NCBI RefSeq assembly: GCF_001540865.1
Contig: NC_033630.1
Span: 2,617,432 to 2,681,431, forward strand
From: Ananas comosus
Taxonomy: Eukaryota; Streptophyta; Magnoliopsida; Poales; Bromeliaceae
Direction: 5' to 3'
Length of the DNA stretch: 64,000 bases
The first letter of the stretch is position 1. Every line of letters begins with the position of its first letter. Below are positions 32,908 through 46,363 of the stretch, in pieces. The notes beneath the pieces are model-generated. The model saw only the letters and a program-made list of their open reading frames with translations, was not told the origin of the DNA and searched no databases. A program made the translations under genes and the position numbers.

Positions 32908-35455
32908 TTCAATAAAATATTTTAATGCGTCGTTTTCCTACGAATCCAATCACAAAAAAAATGAGTTCAAGAGGGGGAGAAAAAAAGTGAGTGGAATCTA
33001 ATTAAGGAGCCCAACTCCCCCAATTCTATTGAAAATAAATAAATAAACAAAATAAAATTTTCAATAAGCAATAGATGCGTACATACACAGTGAACTAATT
33101 AAATATTGGGAAATACAACTCGTCGAATTTCATGTTACACGAAATTTATGTATAGTGACTTCCTGGCACGACAATTAAAGCACTCTTTGTAGAGATCGAA
33201 GAAGCCAAAAATTGCAACTTTTATTCGTCGATTTGTGCCTTTTGGATCACACAAAATTGCTGGTCGAAGAAGCCAAAATTTATATCTTTGATAAAAATTT
33301 GCTTTTTGATTAATTCCCCTTACATGAGGGCCCAAATTGTGAAATTGAAATGCCCCATGAAAGCGAAGTTATTTGATGATAATAAATGTAAATGTATTTG
33401 GCCATAGAAAAGCCATGTGAGTGAGTAAGGGGTGTTTGGCCTAGCTTTAATTTAAAAAGCGCTTTTGGGTTGAAAAGTAATTTTCTGCTCAATAGAGTGT
33501 TTGGCAACTCATTTTTAAAATCTGATTCTGTTTTTTAAAATCAGAAAAGTAATTTTGAAGGCCACAGAATCAAAAGCAGAAAAAAGTTTCTTCTTGAAAT
33601 CTGATTTAAATTTTGAATTTAAACTTCAAATTTTTATTTTTATTTTAATTTCAATATTTAAATTTAACTGGTTGGGGTCATAACTTTTCTCCATGTTCAA
33701 GTCAATCCTTTTTGGTTCCTCTAAAGCATTATTTTACTCCAACAGCAACGCTATTACTAACAAACTGGGCTTTATTTGCATTTGGCCCTCTCAATTTTTT
33801 TTAATATAAATAGCCTTATTAAATTTATAATTATATTTTAATTCTATCCTTACCACGCAGACGTCACATTAGCGCCACGTAAGTGCGTTGAGGCGTTAAG
33901 TTAAATACATTAAACCATTCACCATGTTCAAACACGGTGAAAGGTTGATCGTGTTCCATACTTACCTTTTGTCCTATTTAATATTTATATTTTTTCACAA
34001 TACATTTCGCAATACATATATCTTTTCTTTCCCTAGATACGGTGAATCATTCACCGTATTTAGATACAGTGAATGAATTACCATGTTCATCTTATTTTCT
34101 TACTCACGTGATGCTTGCATGGTGCCTGCGTGGCGGGGACAAGATCAAAATTATAATTATAAATTTAGTGAGATTATTTGTAAAAATATTTTTTTTTGAG
34201 AGGACTAAATTGCAAAAAAAAATCCTAACAAACTTTTTTATGCACTTTTTACAAACAAGCTTAACTGGCTGCATTTTATTGATGAATGTTCATAAAATCA
34301 CAAAACTAAGCAATAAATCCTATAACAAGTCAAATTGGATTATGTCTTTGTAAAAATTTGTAAGATGTTTATAAGCGTAACATTATCCAAAAGCAGCATT
34401 TTTATTGTGAAATTTTTTTTTTTCATGTTATGTTATCTTTTTTAATTACTTTAGATCAAACAAGATGAACTGATCGTGATTGATATGATTCATCAGTAGT
34501 ACTAAGTTTTTTAATTTTTGATCTTAAATTTTGATAGTGATTGATCGCTTCATCATAATATCTTATCAAAAGTAAATATAAACAAACATAACATTAATTA
34601 TTCTGTATTTATGGCTCAATAAACTAATACAATCACTTTTAATAGGTTTTTTGTTTTTTGGCTCCTTAACACGTCATTTCTTTGAATAATGAGTTGCTTG
34701 CATAAGGTCACACGTAACACTTGCCCGTACATATTATTAATTTGATAAGATAGTTTTCTTGAGGCAATTATTCTATAAAAAGGACCATTTTGTAATGTTT
34801 TAAAAATATGATTAAATAGTGATTTGAAACTATTACTAAGTTAACAGTCTCTAATTCCATTTAAAGTAAACCAACAACGGGTTTGAATCAGTACTATCAG
34901 CATGATATTATAAATATTTAATTATTATTTTAATTTAATTATATATATACTATTATTCACGTGACATACTTAATTATAAAATACTAATTTTCAGGTCAAA
35001 TTAAATGAATTAAAGTTTTCATTTTTTTTTTATAAAATTAATATAAATAAAATTAGCTAACTTAATTTTAAGCCGTTGAAATGTGACTTGATTAAAAAAA
35101 AAAAAATCTGGCCGGGTTTAATTAAAATCGTACCTGTTCACTAGTTTGATGGTTGATCCATTAATTGGTTCGAACTGTTTAAAATAATTTTTTAACATAT
35201 TCCATCCAGAGAGTATAACCTGAACTGCTTCATAGATTGAATCACCGTCGGTTAGATTGAATCACGGTCAGATCAGGCAAACCAACGTGTTCAGCCCGAT
35301 TTTTAAATCATTATTATTTTGTGGTTTAGCATGGAATTCCAACTATGGGTATGAACAGTCACTTATAAATTCAAAGAAATTAACTTGTCCAAAAAGTATG
35401 CAAAATTTGATATATTGGACTACCTAACTACCTAACTTCCTCAAAAGTGTGTGTT
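32908..35455. other. Intergenic DNA, 2.5 kb
   Basis: No gene supported. A short internal repeat (gaagaagccaaaa, near 33198 and 33267) and a small inverted cacggtgaa/ttcaccgta motif near 33925-34080 may be decayed element ends. Confidence 0.5.
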
Positions 35456-35824
35456 CATATATATATATATATATATAAGAGAAGAGAAGAGAAGAGAGAG
35501 AGAGAGAGAATTAGGCTGAATAAGTTAATAAGTAAAACGCTATTTTCTATCAAGTTTTAACCCCTGGATGAAAAATTATAGAATATGAGATAATTAGTCA
35601 GTTAAGTAGTGGTCTCCACTCGGTATAGTATTTAATCCAATGTTAGAAAATAAATAAAAAAAGAGATTGACTCAAGAGCTAAAAAACTATAGCAACAATG
35701 GGATTTGCTACTAATAGTAGCCGCAGTTCATCTAATAATATATAATATATTATAAATATATAGAGAGAGAGAAGAGAGAAGAGAGAGAGAGAGAGAGGAG
35801 AGATGAGAGAGAGAGATCGGCTAA
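35456..35824. repeat. TA/AG microsatellites flanking a decayed MITE
   Basis: (TA)n and AG-rich tracts at 35458-35510 and 35740-35818 bracket about 230 bases that contain MITE-like ends (tttctatcaagttttaaccc; ctactaatagtagc). Confidence 0.6.
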
Positions 35825-36345
35825 ATGCTAGGGAAGCACGGAGGCTCCGTGCTTCCACTTGTTTCGAGTCGGACTCATGCGACGATCGGCGCTCGTAGAA
35901 CTTGAATCTAGATAACTTGAAAGTATGCTCAAAATAAATTCGGGATTTTTCCGATATTATTGCCTAAGGAACGAAGTGGCTCAAAATCAACGGCTGAAAA
36001 TAAAAATCTTACAAAATATGATGATATGACATTAAAATTTTAGATCAAAGTTATTGATCTTGTTTTATATGGTATAAAGAATTTTCTATCAAAATTTCAT
36101 GTGATTTGAATATTTCTACACCGTTAAACTTGCAACCGGCTCACCACGGCTATTAAAATTATTGATTTTGAACCCCTTCGATCACTAGGCAAATGATATT
36201 GAAAAATCACAAAATTTATTTTCTAGGTACTTCAAATACTCTAGATCAACTCTAACGGAGCCGATCGTTGATTGGAAAGTCCGAACATCAAAAACAACTT
36301 GGAAGCACAGAGGGCTCCATACTTCCATAAGCATACCAGTCCACT
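35825..36345. mobile_element. Long foldback element, about 520 bp
   Basis: The left arm carries agggaagcacggaggctccg and continues to cggactcatgcgacgatcgg. The right arm carries ctaacggagccgatcgttga and ends acagagggctccatacttcc. The arms are inverted over roughly 150 bases with mismatches. It is related to 62105-62648 and flanked by AG and TA microsatellites. Confidence 0.78.
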
Positions 36346-36365
36346 CTATATATATATATATATAT

Positions 36366-36925
36366 ATATGTAGTCCGATAATGATGTTTTTGAAAATATA
36401 AAAGAGTTGGTACTTCCAAATCTTAGATCAATCTTTTAATCATTTCTAATCCTTAGATTAATATTATTCCTATAGGGGGACTACTAAATCTTAGGAGGAC
36501 CACTCGACCTTAGGGGAGATCGCCATCATCCCAACCGTATAGTTCTTGATCTAAGGGCTAAAAACCAGAAACGTTAACTCCTTTATTACTTCTAAAAGTA
36601 TAGTAGCTCTGCACTTATATATAGTACTAAACGCTTTGTGCTATTGATAGTATAATAACCGGATTCATATATGGTAGGGCTACTATGCTATTGGAAGCAT
36701 AAAGAATCTGGTGCTTCTGACTTTTTGACCCTTAGATCAGTCACTTTAATAATTTCTAACCTTTGGATTAATATTATTACCATGTCGGGACCACTCATCC
36801 CTAGGAGTACTACTCAATTATAAGGGGAACTACAATCATTCCAACCATACAATTCTTGATCTGAGGGTCAAAATCGAAAGCATCAAATCTTTTATACTTC
36901 CGATAGTACGGTAGTTCTACACTAT
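36366..36925. mobile_element. Two tandem microsatellite-anchored MITEs
   Basis: Copies at about 36370-36616 and 36672-36925. Each has ends that pair with each other (for example tttgaaaatataaaagagtt against ctcctttattacttctaaaa) and a core with gacccttagatca and ccatacaattcttgatct-type sequence. Confidence 0.68.
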
Positions 36926-38463
36926 ATGAGTTAAACTAGCAAGCTATCAGTAACAAAGAGACTCTATTGCCACCTATTTATTTCGATGATAGAGCCCCTA
37001 AATCGATGATTGACATCATGAAACATGATCTATACCACTTGAAATATTTTGAAACCAAACTTTATGTTTTTTTTTTATATTGTTTTCTTGTACGGCTGAA
37101 AATGAATGTCTTTTAAAAAATGATGATAGAAGTCTTGTAATCAAGATTGAAAGTATACATTTTACTCTTCCTTAGATGATGAATAAAACTGCTACGATCG
37201 AAACTTTCATTTTATTTTGTTGATGCACCTTTTAGGTAAAGTCATTGTATTATTACACTTTGATAAGCATCCTCAATTAGAACTGCAACCAGATAGAAAA
37301 GGACAATTATTTTTCAAAAAATAGAAAAGGACAATTATTTTTCACTATTGTATATATATTTTTTTCTTTTTAACTTATTAAGCTACATGGTTTTTGAATT
37401 TAAACCACCTTATGCGACACAATCTAATGATTGGTGATTGCATGGCAATAAATGATTGGTGATTGCATGGCAGGTGGGTCCCCCAAAACCATGCCCACGC
37501 AATAGAGGTTTACCTCATCCCATGGCCACTTGGCCACACCAAGAATTGTTTATCTATCTATTGATGATCTTTTCTTTGTTATTTGTAGTGTATGATTATG
37601 ACTCTCTCTTGACACTATTTAAAAAAGCATGCACATGTGTCATATTTGAAATTGTCTTGTATTGAATCAATTTTTTTTTTTCAAATAATATGATATTAGA
37701 ATTAGTTCTATAATTTCTCTATTTAAAAAGTTTGAAATTTACTTCTAGCATTCACCATTTAGTGACACAAACTTTTATTATCTTATTATTCTTCGCATTC
37801 TACATAAATAAAGTGTTAAAATAATTTCTAAACTCTTCCCATTTGATTGATTTTTAGTAACAAATTAAATCCATGAGTATATTGCCAAATAAATGTAGCC
37901 TATAGTTAATTGTGTTGAGAAGTGAAAAAATTGGTACTTAGATGGGTTGGTGAATATTAGATATATAAGAGCAATATACGTACCTATTATATATAGATAA
38001 ATGGTTGAAAGTGGAAGTCCAACAAAAGAACAAATAAAATCGAATCTTATTCTTTAAATAATCTTTTAAGTAGCATTCAATAACAGGTCAATAAATGCTG
38101 CTTGTTGGCTCCAAAGTTAGGTCATCTCCATTAAACATCATCCTATGCATTATTATAATGGAAATTTTATCAGTATATTTAAAAATATGTGTAAACTCTA
38201 TATCCTATTCATCATTGGATGATGGATATTTTTTTACTAGTTTTATTAAATTTTTTTAATATTAAAAAGTTAAAAGATTTAAACTTTTGAAGGGGTGAGT
38301 TTTAAGATTTACATCCTATGTTTTGAAATGAGCAAAACTAGTACTTCATTTAAAAGTGAATGTAAATCATATAGCTCACTCATTCAAAGATCAATGTATA
38401 TTTACTAGTCACATCATATAAAATATATAATTTTGTTTGGAGTGGATCGTCGTATATTTTATT
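36926..38463. other. Intergenic DNA, 1.5 kb
   Basis: A 23-bp tandem duplication (atgattggtgattgcatggc, at about 37429 and 37452) is the only structure noted. Confidence 0.55.
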
Positions 38464-38866
38464 TGGATTAATTTTATACAGATCCCTATACATATAGAGA
38501 ATTATAAATACATTCCTACAAAGTTCAACTTTCATATATTGTTCCTGCAAAAATCCTGATGTTTATAAATATGTCTCTGCCGTTAGGATCCGTTAGAAAA
38601 ATTAATTAACCATAGATACAAAACTTAATCCTAATTAGTTAATAAGATGAATTGACATTTTTACTCCTCTTCAATTAATAGTTGAAATTTTTGAAGGATC
38701 ATATTTGTGATAGCAAAAATGTCAATTCACTTATAAAATAAACAGTACTTTAGAGAGATATATTTGAAAATATTATGATCTTAATAGAAACAACATACGA
38801 AAGTGAAACTTTATAGGAATATATTTATTATTCACTATGTTTGTAGGAATCTGTATAAAATTAACC
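38464..38866. mobile_element. Foldback MITE with arms of about 90 bp
   Basis: The left arm starts ggattaattttatacagatc and includes ataaatacattcctac. The right arm ends gtaggaatctgtataaaatt, its reverse complement with few mismatches. The tta trinucleotide occurs at each border. No coding capacity. Confidence 0.8.
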
Positions 38867-39424
38867 TTTTTTATTTTAATGAGAAAAGGCGGCTTTTGAT
38901 AGCCAAAATGATGATGACGATGATAAGGGTAATCTAGTTTATTGGAGGCTTGAACCAAGGAAGAGAGTTAAAAATGGCCATATCAAATGCCTGGGGCTAA
39001 ATGGTATTGGTACCAATTAAGCTTGTCCTTTGCCTTTAAATGGCTCCTAGTTTGGAGTTCCCAAAAGGCATGAAACACGACCAGCTAACACGCGAACACG
39101 AATATGCATGATTCAAAATTACTTAGAGAAATTCAGAATTAAGTCAAATTAAATAATTTTACTATATGACTCGTGTTTTGGCAATTGATTGTACGATAAT
39201 TTAATAATTAAATGCCACATCGTTGTCACATTAACGATATATTATTATTCAATAAATTAAATTTAATTATAATAATTTAAAAATTAAAATTATAGATTAT
39301 AAAATATTAAAACTTTTAGATGATTAAGAACAAATGTAGATGATTCACAGTCCAAAACCCCATTTGTCTCAAATAAAATTGGAAAGTTTTTCGCCAATCC
39401 AAAAAGAAGAAGTGTAATGAATTT
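38867..39424. other. Intergenic DNA
   Basis: Nothing recognised. Confidence 0.5.
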
Positions 39425-39570
39425 TTTTTTTTTTTTTTTTTGAGAGAGAAAAGTAGCATGTTATCCGTTTATTTCGAAAAATGTGAAGTAACTAAATTTC
39501 GAATTTGAAATCTCAAATACCAATCATTAAGATTTTTTAACACTTGCATTAGGGACCGTAGATTAAAAAA
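39425..39570 (-). mobile_element. Diverged SINE with A tail
   Basis: On minus: a ctacggtccctaatgcaagtg head, decayed B box, an aaataaacggataacatgct tail and a long A tract (T run at 39421-39441). Body shortened. Confidence 0.65.
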
Positions 39571-40100
39571 ATATAATTACTTATATACCTCTCAAAATTT
39601 CGGAAATATTTCATTTATTTCTACTTTTTTTTTCTTTTCAATATACTCCTTATATTATTCTGTTATTCTAAAATATCCCTACAGTTATCACACATTAAGT
39701 TAAATTGGATTAAACGTGAGTTAAATATCTACCATAGTTAAAAAAAATAAAAATGTCACTTTTGCTCTTAACTTAAAGGCAAATAAAAAATATTGGTGAT
39801 TATAGAAAGGCATATTTGAAAAGATCAAAAAGTAAAATATTTTTTTTGCTCCTAACTTAAGGGCAAATAAGAACAATCGGTGCTGATAGAATGGTATATT
39901 TGAAAGGGCAAAATAATAATTTAATAGAAATAATAAAATTAGAAACGTAAAAAAAATATTTTTAATATTANAAAAAAAAAAATTGTGATGTCAATCTAAA
40001 GAAACATATGATAGTATAATAAGACTTGGTTCTTCTTTACAATATTTTATTCATCAAACTTCCCCATAAAAGCTGTTGAGAGTTGAGACTTGAGACTCAA
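39571..40100. other. Upstream region of the bHLH gene
   Basis: AT-rich with partially repeated segments near 39770 and 39845 (cttttgctcttaacttaagg-like). One N at 39971. Confidence 0.5.
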
Positions 40101-40109
40101 TTCCTCCTC

Positions 40110-40121
40110 CCTCTCTCTCTC

Positions 40122-40175
<54 letters not shown>

Positions 40176-40176
40176 A
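40110..40176. repeat. (CT)n microsatellite in the bHLH gene leader or promoter
   Basis: A long CT tract about 400 bases upstream of the ATG. A shorter CTT tract lies at 40498-40535. CT-rich stretches are common in plant core promoters and leaders. Confidence 0.85.
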
Positions 40177-40567
40177 CAAAGTTTCCCCCTTACTTTCCAA
40201 CACAATACCCAAAACTACAACACACAAAACAAAAAGCAAAATTAGGATAATTGAGATAGTAGGAGATGATTACGTTCAATAAAGAGATCAGGTTCAAGAT
40301 GAAACTNCCCCCCCCTCCGTTCAAAACCCTCCACCCCACCTCTCTTTTTCCTCGTGATGGAAACAGTTGAGTGCTGTACAAGGATCAGCAGAGATGCGTT
40401 CGAAGTAGGCGCGCATCGGAGGAACCTCCGCCGCCCCAAACTCCGCTTCTGGTTTTGCCCTCCGAATCGGCCTCCCGGTTCATAGCTCCCTAATTTCTCT
40501 TCTTTCTTCCTCTTCTTCTTCTTCTTCTTCTTCTCCTCGAGCTTAAATTCGAAGTCTAGGGTTTGTC

Positions 40568-43320
40568 ATGGGCACGGTTCCTGTGGGTGTAGGGGGGGTG
40601 AGGGTTACGGAGAGCTCGTCGGCGTCGCTGGTGGTGGATGACGGGGAGAGGGTGGGGAAGAAGGGGGGAGTTGGGCGGGGAGCGCCGGAGGCGAAGACGG
40701 CGATGGCGTTGAAGAACCACAGCGAGGCGGAGAGGCGGCGGAGGGAGCGCATCAATTCGCACCTCGCCACGCTCCGGACCATGGTGCCTTGCTCCGACAA
40801 GGTTGATCCTCCTTCTTCTTCTTCTTCTTCTTCACCTTTCTATTTACTTTAACTCTTTTGAGTGAACAATCAATTTGTTTCAATCAACCATCCCGTACTA
40901 ACTTCCGTGGATTGTTGATTTCGGTAACAAAAATTAGTACGTGAGTGTCACAAGACTCTTGAATATCAGATGACCTCTCTGATGATTGATGGTTCGAAGA
41001 AAGAATAGTCTAAATAACAGATAGAAAACTGTTCTGTGTAGGCTAATTCTTCCGTTTTTAAGATTCGGTTGATCATATCTTGTTGGGACGAGTTTTGAGC
41101 GCCCGGTACATTTTTCCTTGAAAAGACTAGTATCTTTGGATTCTTGTCATCGTTGGTTGCGTGTGAATATATAATTTTGAGCAATACTAATTGATTGTTC
41201 GCTTCGAACAGGCTACCCTTATTTAGCCTATCTCTTTGATTTACTCGAGAAGCTTGCGGTATTTTGATAGCTGAGCTGTGTGATCAGATGTCTAGAATGA
41301 AGTATCATATTCAGCCTTCAAATCCTTTTTTTCACCTCAAAGGTGAAATATGCTACTCTATCAAATTATAGATGTTAAGATCTTTCGAGGAGTAAAAATT
41401 AAACACCTTACTTCCAATCACACGAAAAGATCCTCATATGTTCGGACATCCAAACTGAGCCTAAATGTCTCTGTGCGTTCCCTGTAATTGCAATTCTTGT
41501 GTATTGTTCTTAAAAGTTGGCCTTAAGCCGTAACTGCAATTCCTTTCTTAGTTGTCCTTGCATCTGCGCAATAGTTAAGATCTTATTGATATCTATAAGT
41601 GAGATAGATTTTATTGAAAAACTTATGGATAATTCCGGTTCTATGGTCAGTTTGGGAGAGCTAACTTTTTTTTGGGTCAATTGATAACTCTTGCTGCTCA
41701 GTTGTTGCTACTTCTTCCTCAGTGAGACAAACAATGGTTTCCTTAGTGCTCCTAAACTTGGTTATAGTTGTACTTAAAATTGACTACCTCTCTCCTGCTT
41801 TGCTACTTATTTCATTTGTTATCTTGTTTGTATACTGTATCTTGTATTCTTATTCTCAGCTGAAAAGCAGTAAAAATTGTTGTTGTTACTTGCAGATGCA
41901 ATTCACTAGATAAAAGGCTGTCAGTGGCTTTTGCTGTCATGATGTTAGTATATTCCATATGAAATAGCTAGTTGTTATTACTTTCCCTTTTAAGATACCT
42001 GACTTAGATGAGAGCAACCTTCATAAAACTTTGTCGGTTAGATTATTGCTGCTAGTTGTGAGATAGTCTTTTCTTTTGGTTTTCTTATCATATCTCCTGC
42101 CGAACAATACTTTACACGTGATTTATTTATTTATACCTCGAGCTTCCTGCCTTAGTAGGTATTTGAACTTCAAAATGCTTGCCTAGAAAGATGAACTTGG
42201 ATTACCAACTGTTTTTGTGCTTCTTTTAATCCTCTCATGGCAGGATATAAATAAGTGTTTAGATTAATTCCTTCTTCTCTTTCGTGCTCTTTTATATTGT
42301 GCTTAAGTTTTCATGTATTACCCTTGCATTCTCTGCAATGCGGCATAACTTCACATCTGAATTCATGTGTGACTTGGGAAATGACTATTCTAAAACTATT
42401 GCCTGAGTACTGCACATTCTTTTCTTTTTTTTTAATCTACAGGGATTGCTTTTTAAGTTATATTAAGTGGTTTCTTTCCCTAACTTCTGTTCTCCACTTA
42501 ATTTGCATAATCTGGCTTTCACATTAAGGTCAAATACCTGTTTCTTATACATACATCTGAGAGCAGTGAAACTGTGATGATTCATGTTATAAGAATTACT
42601 ATCCTATATCTAATCATTTGTTTTCGATTCCACTTTTTTATTTAATTCAGCAACCAATTCTTTCTTATCATATTTCTTTTTTCCCTATATGCTAATACTA
42701 GCGTCTTAATTTTTGAATTTGCGGGAAATAAATTTGTTTTGCTTCCACTCTGTGAAACTAAATTTTTTGTTGTGTTTCTTCTAATTAAATGAAACTTCAT
42801 AGCATGTAGTAAGAAGGGAAAGAAAAAAGAAAAACTGAACTGATAATGTTTTCACTTGCAGATGGACAAAGCTGCGATACTCGCTCAAGTAATCAATCAC
42901 GTGAAGGAACTAAAGAGCAAAGCAGTAGAAATCAGCAAAGGCTACAATATCCCCTCCGACACAGACGAAGTGCGAGTTGAAGCTGAAGCCAATGCAGTAA
43001 ACAGCGGGAGCTTCTATATCAGGGCAACACTTTGTTGCGAGGACCGCCCCGAACTCTTTGCCGAGTTAAGACAAACATTAGATACTTTACAGCTAAAGCT
43101 AATCAGGGCAGAGATTTCTACTTTGAGCGGTCGAGTCAAAAACATACTAATAATGAGGTGTGATGATAATGCCAACGACATTGACAGGCACATCTACACG
43201 GCCTCCGTTCACCAGGCCCTAAAGTCCGTTCTTGATAGGGTTAATTCAACAGTTGACTTTTATCCACGGGCAAAGAGGCGAAGGATCTCAATGTTTGAAT
43301 CTTCATGTTCCTCGTCATGA
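40568..43320 (+). CDS. bHLH transcription factor with C-terminal ACT-like domain (2 exons, 230 aa)
   Basis: Exons 40568-40801 and 42862-43320 join at phase 0 across a 2.06-kb intron. The basic region (KNHSEAERRRRERIN, 49-63) has His51, Glu55 and Arg59, the H-E-R set that contacts an E-box. Helix 1, a short loop (VPCSDKMDKAA) and helix 2 (ILAQVINHVKELK) follow. Residues about 127-200 (GSFYIRATLCCEDRPELFAEL onward) fit an ACT-like dimerisation fold. A basic AKRRR near 215 may be a nuclear signal. The order and the intron between DK and the loop Lys fit the plant AIG1/bHLH32-bHLH51-bHLH106 group. Targets cannot be read from sequence. The intron is AT-rich, with no second gene seen. Confidence 0.93.
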
Positions 43321-44389
43321 GGCTCTAAAAGCTTTTTAAGTGGCACTAATTGTACATCATTCCACACTTCTATCATGGGGCTTCGGTTTGTTTGCGTTCA
43401 TACAATGTTGTAGTTACAGCAGTGTTCTTTGTATACAAATGCACAATGAGGAAAGGCTCTGTGATATATCATTTTATTACTATGGTGGTCGTCGATATTC
43501 GGAGGAAAAGATGCTGCAGCGGATTAAGTGAGCCTTTAGCTTATTAACAGTGTTGCTTGTCTGTGTAGAAAGGTTGATTCCAGTTTTTAGGGATCATGTA
43601 TTTGGTTTCTATTGATGTAAATAAACAAAATGGATGTAATGTGAATGGATATTTGTAAGTGTACTTGTTTCTCGTACAACGAAGGCATTTTTTGCTTCCA
43701 TTTTCTCTCGCTTCTTCAGATTTGAGGTTTCATCCTTACATGCTTAATGCATGTCAGATGCACGGTCAAAACCATATTTAAAAACCGATAGTTATCGGTT
43801 TTCGAACGTGATCCAGTTAATAAAATGATTTGTTCTTGTTCAACCCTTAACCGAATAAGTCAAATACTGTCTTTAAATCGTTCAAACCGGTGGTTGCGGC
43901 AATAAACCGGTTAACCGTTCTGGTTCTAAATAGACTGGCTTTTTTTTTTTTGATTATTTCTTTATTATTATAAATTTTTAATTTAAATTTATGGTTGATT
44001 TTTTTTATTTTAGTTTCTATTTATTTATGAAAAGTAAAACTTGAAAACTGTATCTACTTAATTTTAGTCTAACAATCAATATTTTCTAATTAAGTGTAAT
44101 ATTATTAGAATAATAATTCAGTAAGCTTCTGTCCATACTGTGGCCCAAATTTTGGTTAGAAAATGAAACCTAGCCCACTCCTATGCTAAAAAGTCCGATA
44201 TCCATCAGGCCTTATCTAGGCCCATTTTTTTTTTTAAAAAAAAATATGTAAATATAAATATAAATAAATATATATTTTGTGCTATAATATATACAAATTA
44301 TATTAAAAACAATCACTAATCACATTATATAATGTATAAGCTGTATAAGATATAAAACAGTACAATAATATGCATCAATATATAGGCTT
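43321..44389. other. Intergenic DNA between bHLH and zinc-domain genes
   Basis: Contains the bHLH 3' UTR. A patch rich in accggtt and its complement (about 43780-43935) may be a decayed inverted-repeat element. Confidence 0.5.
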
Positions 44390-44590
44390 AATTGGCCACT
44401 TAGGATGGAGACATCGACTACATCGAGTTTGTCCCCGTTCCGGTTCGGATCGGGTTGGGCGGATTCTCGACACCTCCGGTTCGGTGCAGTTCGCTTCGGG
44501 TCGGATCGCCTTTCGCGATAACATGCGTCGTCGAATCCGATGCCGCGGCGCGTCCCCTTCGTTCTCGTCGCCTGCGAATTCGAGCGTGAG
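44390..44590 (+). other. Probable first non-coding exon of the zinc-domain gene
   Basis: A GC-rich, CpG-containing island ends in gcgtgag followed by a donor gtaaatcc at 44591. A second short exon with good borders lies at 46209-46276 (acceptor tgcag, donor gtaagt). Both precede the coding exon, whose acceptor ends at 46360. Inferred 5' UTR. Confidence 0.5.
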
Positions 44591-46363
44591 GTAAATCCTT
44601 TTTTTTTTTTTTTCGGATTTCTCGTATTTTTCATCTTCATTATTGATCGCTCTATGTTGATTACGGATAAAAAATTTTCACACTACACGCCATGGGAATG
44701 TTCTGTGTTTAATTCTAAGCTAGGGTTTTTGGATGGGATATGAATGGAGTTGAGGATCTTTAGGGTAAATTTTAGGTTTACGTAGTGATGAATTAGTTGG
44801 TGAACTATAAACACCCTAGAAAAGATTGGTCTTAAGATTCTAACTTTGTAGAGGTATAGGCTTGTGATTTGTGAATAACACCGGTACATGACCATTCTTA
44901 AACTGTTGAAAAAAATAATTAGATAGAGAATGGACGTTATAATAAGTGCAAATTTTAGATCTTGAGTTGCGGAGTGTGATAATTGAAGGCACTTCTGGGG
45001 GAATATTGCAATGGATTATGTAACCAAAATTAGCAATTTTTAACTCCTATGTTTTGCAATTAGGATGGGCATTATGTTCGTGCGCTAAAAAACACACATA
45101 CACGCATGTGAGATAGAGGTGACATATATGCGTAGAATTTATTGAGCACAAATGGAAACTGCGCAAATACTTTAAATCTATTTTGATTACTGATACATTA
45201 ATCATGCTGTTCATCGAATGCTTTGACGATTAAAGACAAAGAGTTTTTGCCAGTATTTATTTGATATATAGAAGTGGTTGGGTCTTGCTTAAGGACTCAA
45301 TGGATACTTATGGACGGAGGGGGCTATGATGTTTATCAAGAATGTTGATTGATGAATCCTATGAAGATAGGATGATAGGAGAGAGACTTCCTTGAGGTGG
45401 TGTTTCTAGCGATAAATGTTCATCTTATATTTAATTGTATTAAATTATAAGGGGTTGTATTAGATATTATATACTTTGTAACTGTTGTAACTATCTACTG
45501 ATGAATGCATGCTAATTCACTCTTATTCCTTAGTTGGTGTTACCTCTGAACCAAATTCACTATTAGAAATTTAGAATGTTTATTATTTGCTTGTCGGTTG
45601 ACGGGTACTAGGTTGTCTTTAATTTGTAAAAGAACTATTTAACATACTCTTACTCTTGATTTTAAAAGTTGTACAAAAGCTCAGCTCGAAATCCTAATGG
45701 AAACTAACTAATTGGACTCTAAATGTCTTCGCTTAACTCATATTCTGCGGAACTGATTGTAAAATAGGTGAACCCTTGTTGTTTAGAAAGTAATTGGACC
45801 ACAGGCAAGGGTCAATAACAAGGAAGATTTTTCACAAAAGGCAGATTTGATATCGATGAGAGCGCAAGAATGTTCATAAATGAAAGCAGTAGGCTGAAAG
45901 GTGAGATGCATACATTATTTGCTGTTAGAACATCTGTGATATATTAATTTTCCCTGCGAAGACGTAGAGAATATTAATCTTATAGTAAGTATTCTTTGAT
46001 ATGAATTGATACTTTCTGAAAATATGTTGTTCATCTTCTGGAGTTGTTCTTTCCTATCATTTTGTTTTCCCTGTTTGTTTTGTGTTTCATGTGTAATCAA
46101 GTAATACCAAGGTAGATGTTTTTTTTTTTGGCCTTTACAATAAGCAAAAGTTTACCAACATTTTGTGTGTGTAAAATACCTTGTATTTGTTCCATCTTTT
46201 TAATGCAGGAACAACTGAAGTGACAGCTGGTTCATTCTAATTGATAAATTGACTCGAGCATACAGCAGATTCTGTGGTAAGTCGAGAAATTTTCATCTTC
46301 ACATAATACATACGGTTGTCAGTATACGTCAAGATCTCTAACATGTCAATTGGCAAATAGGAT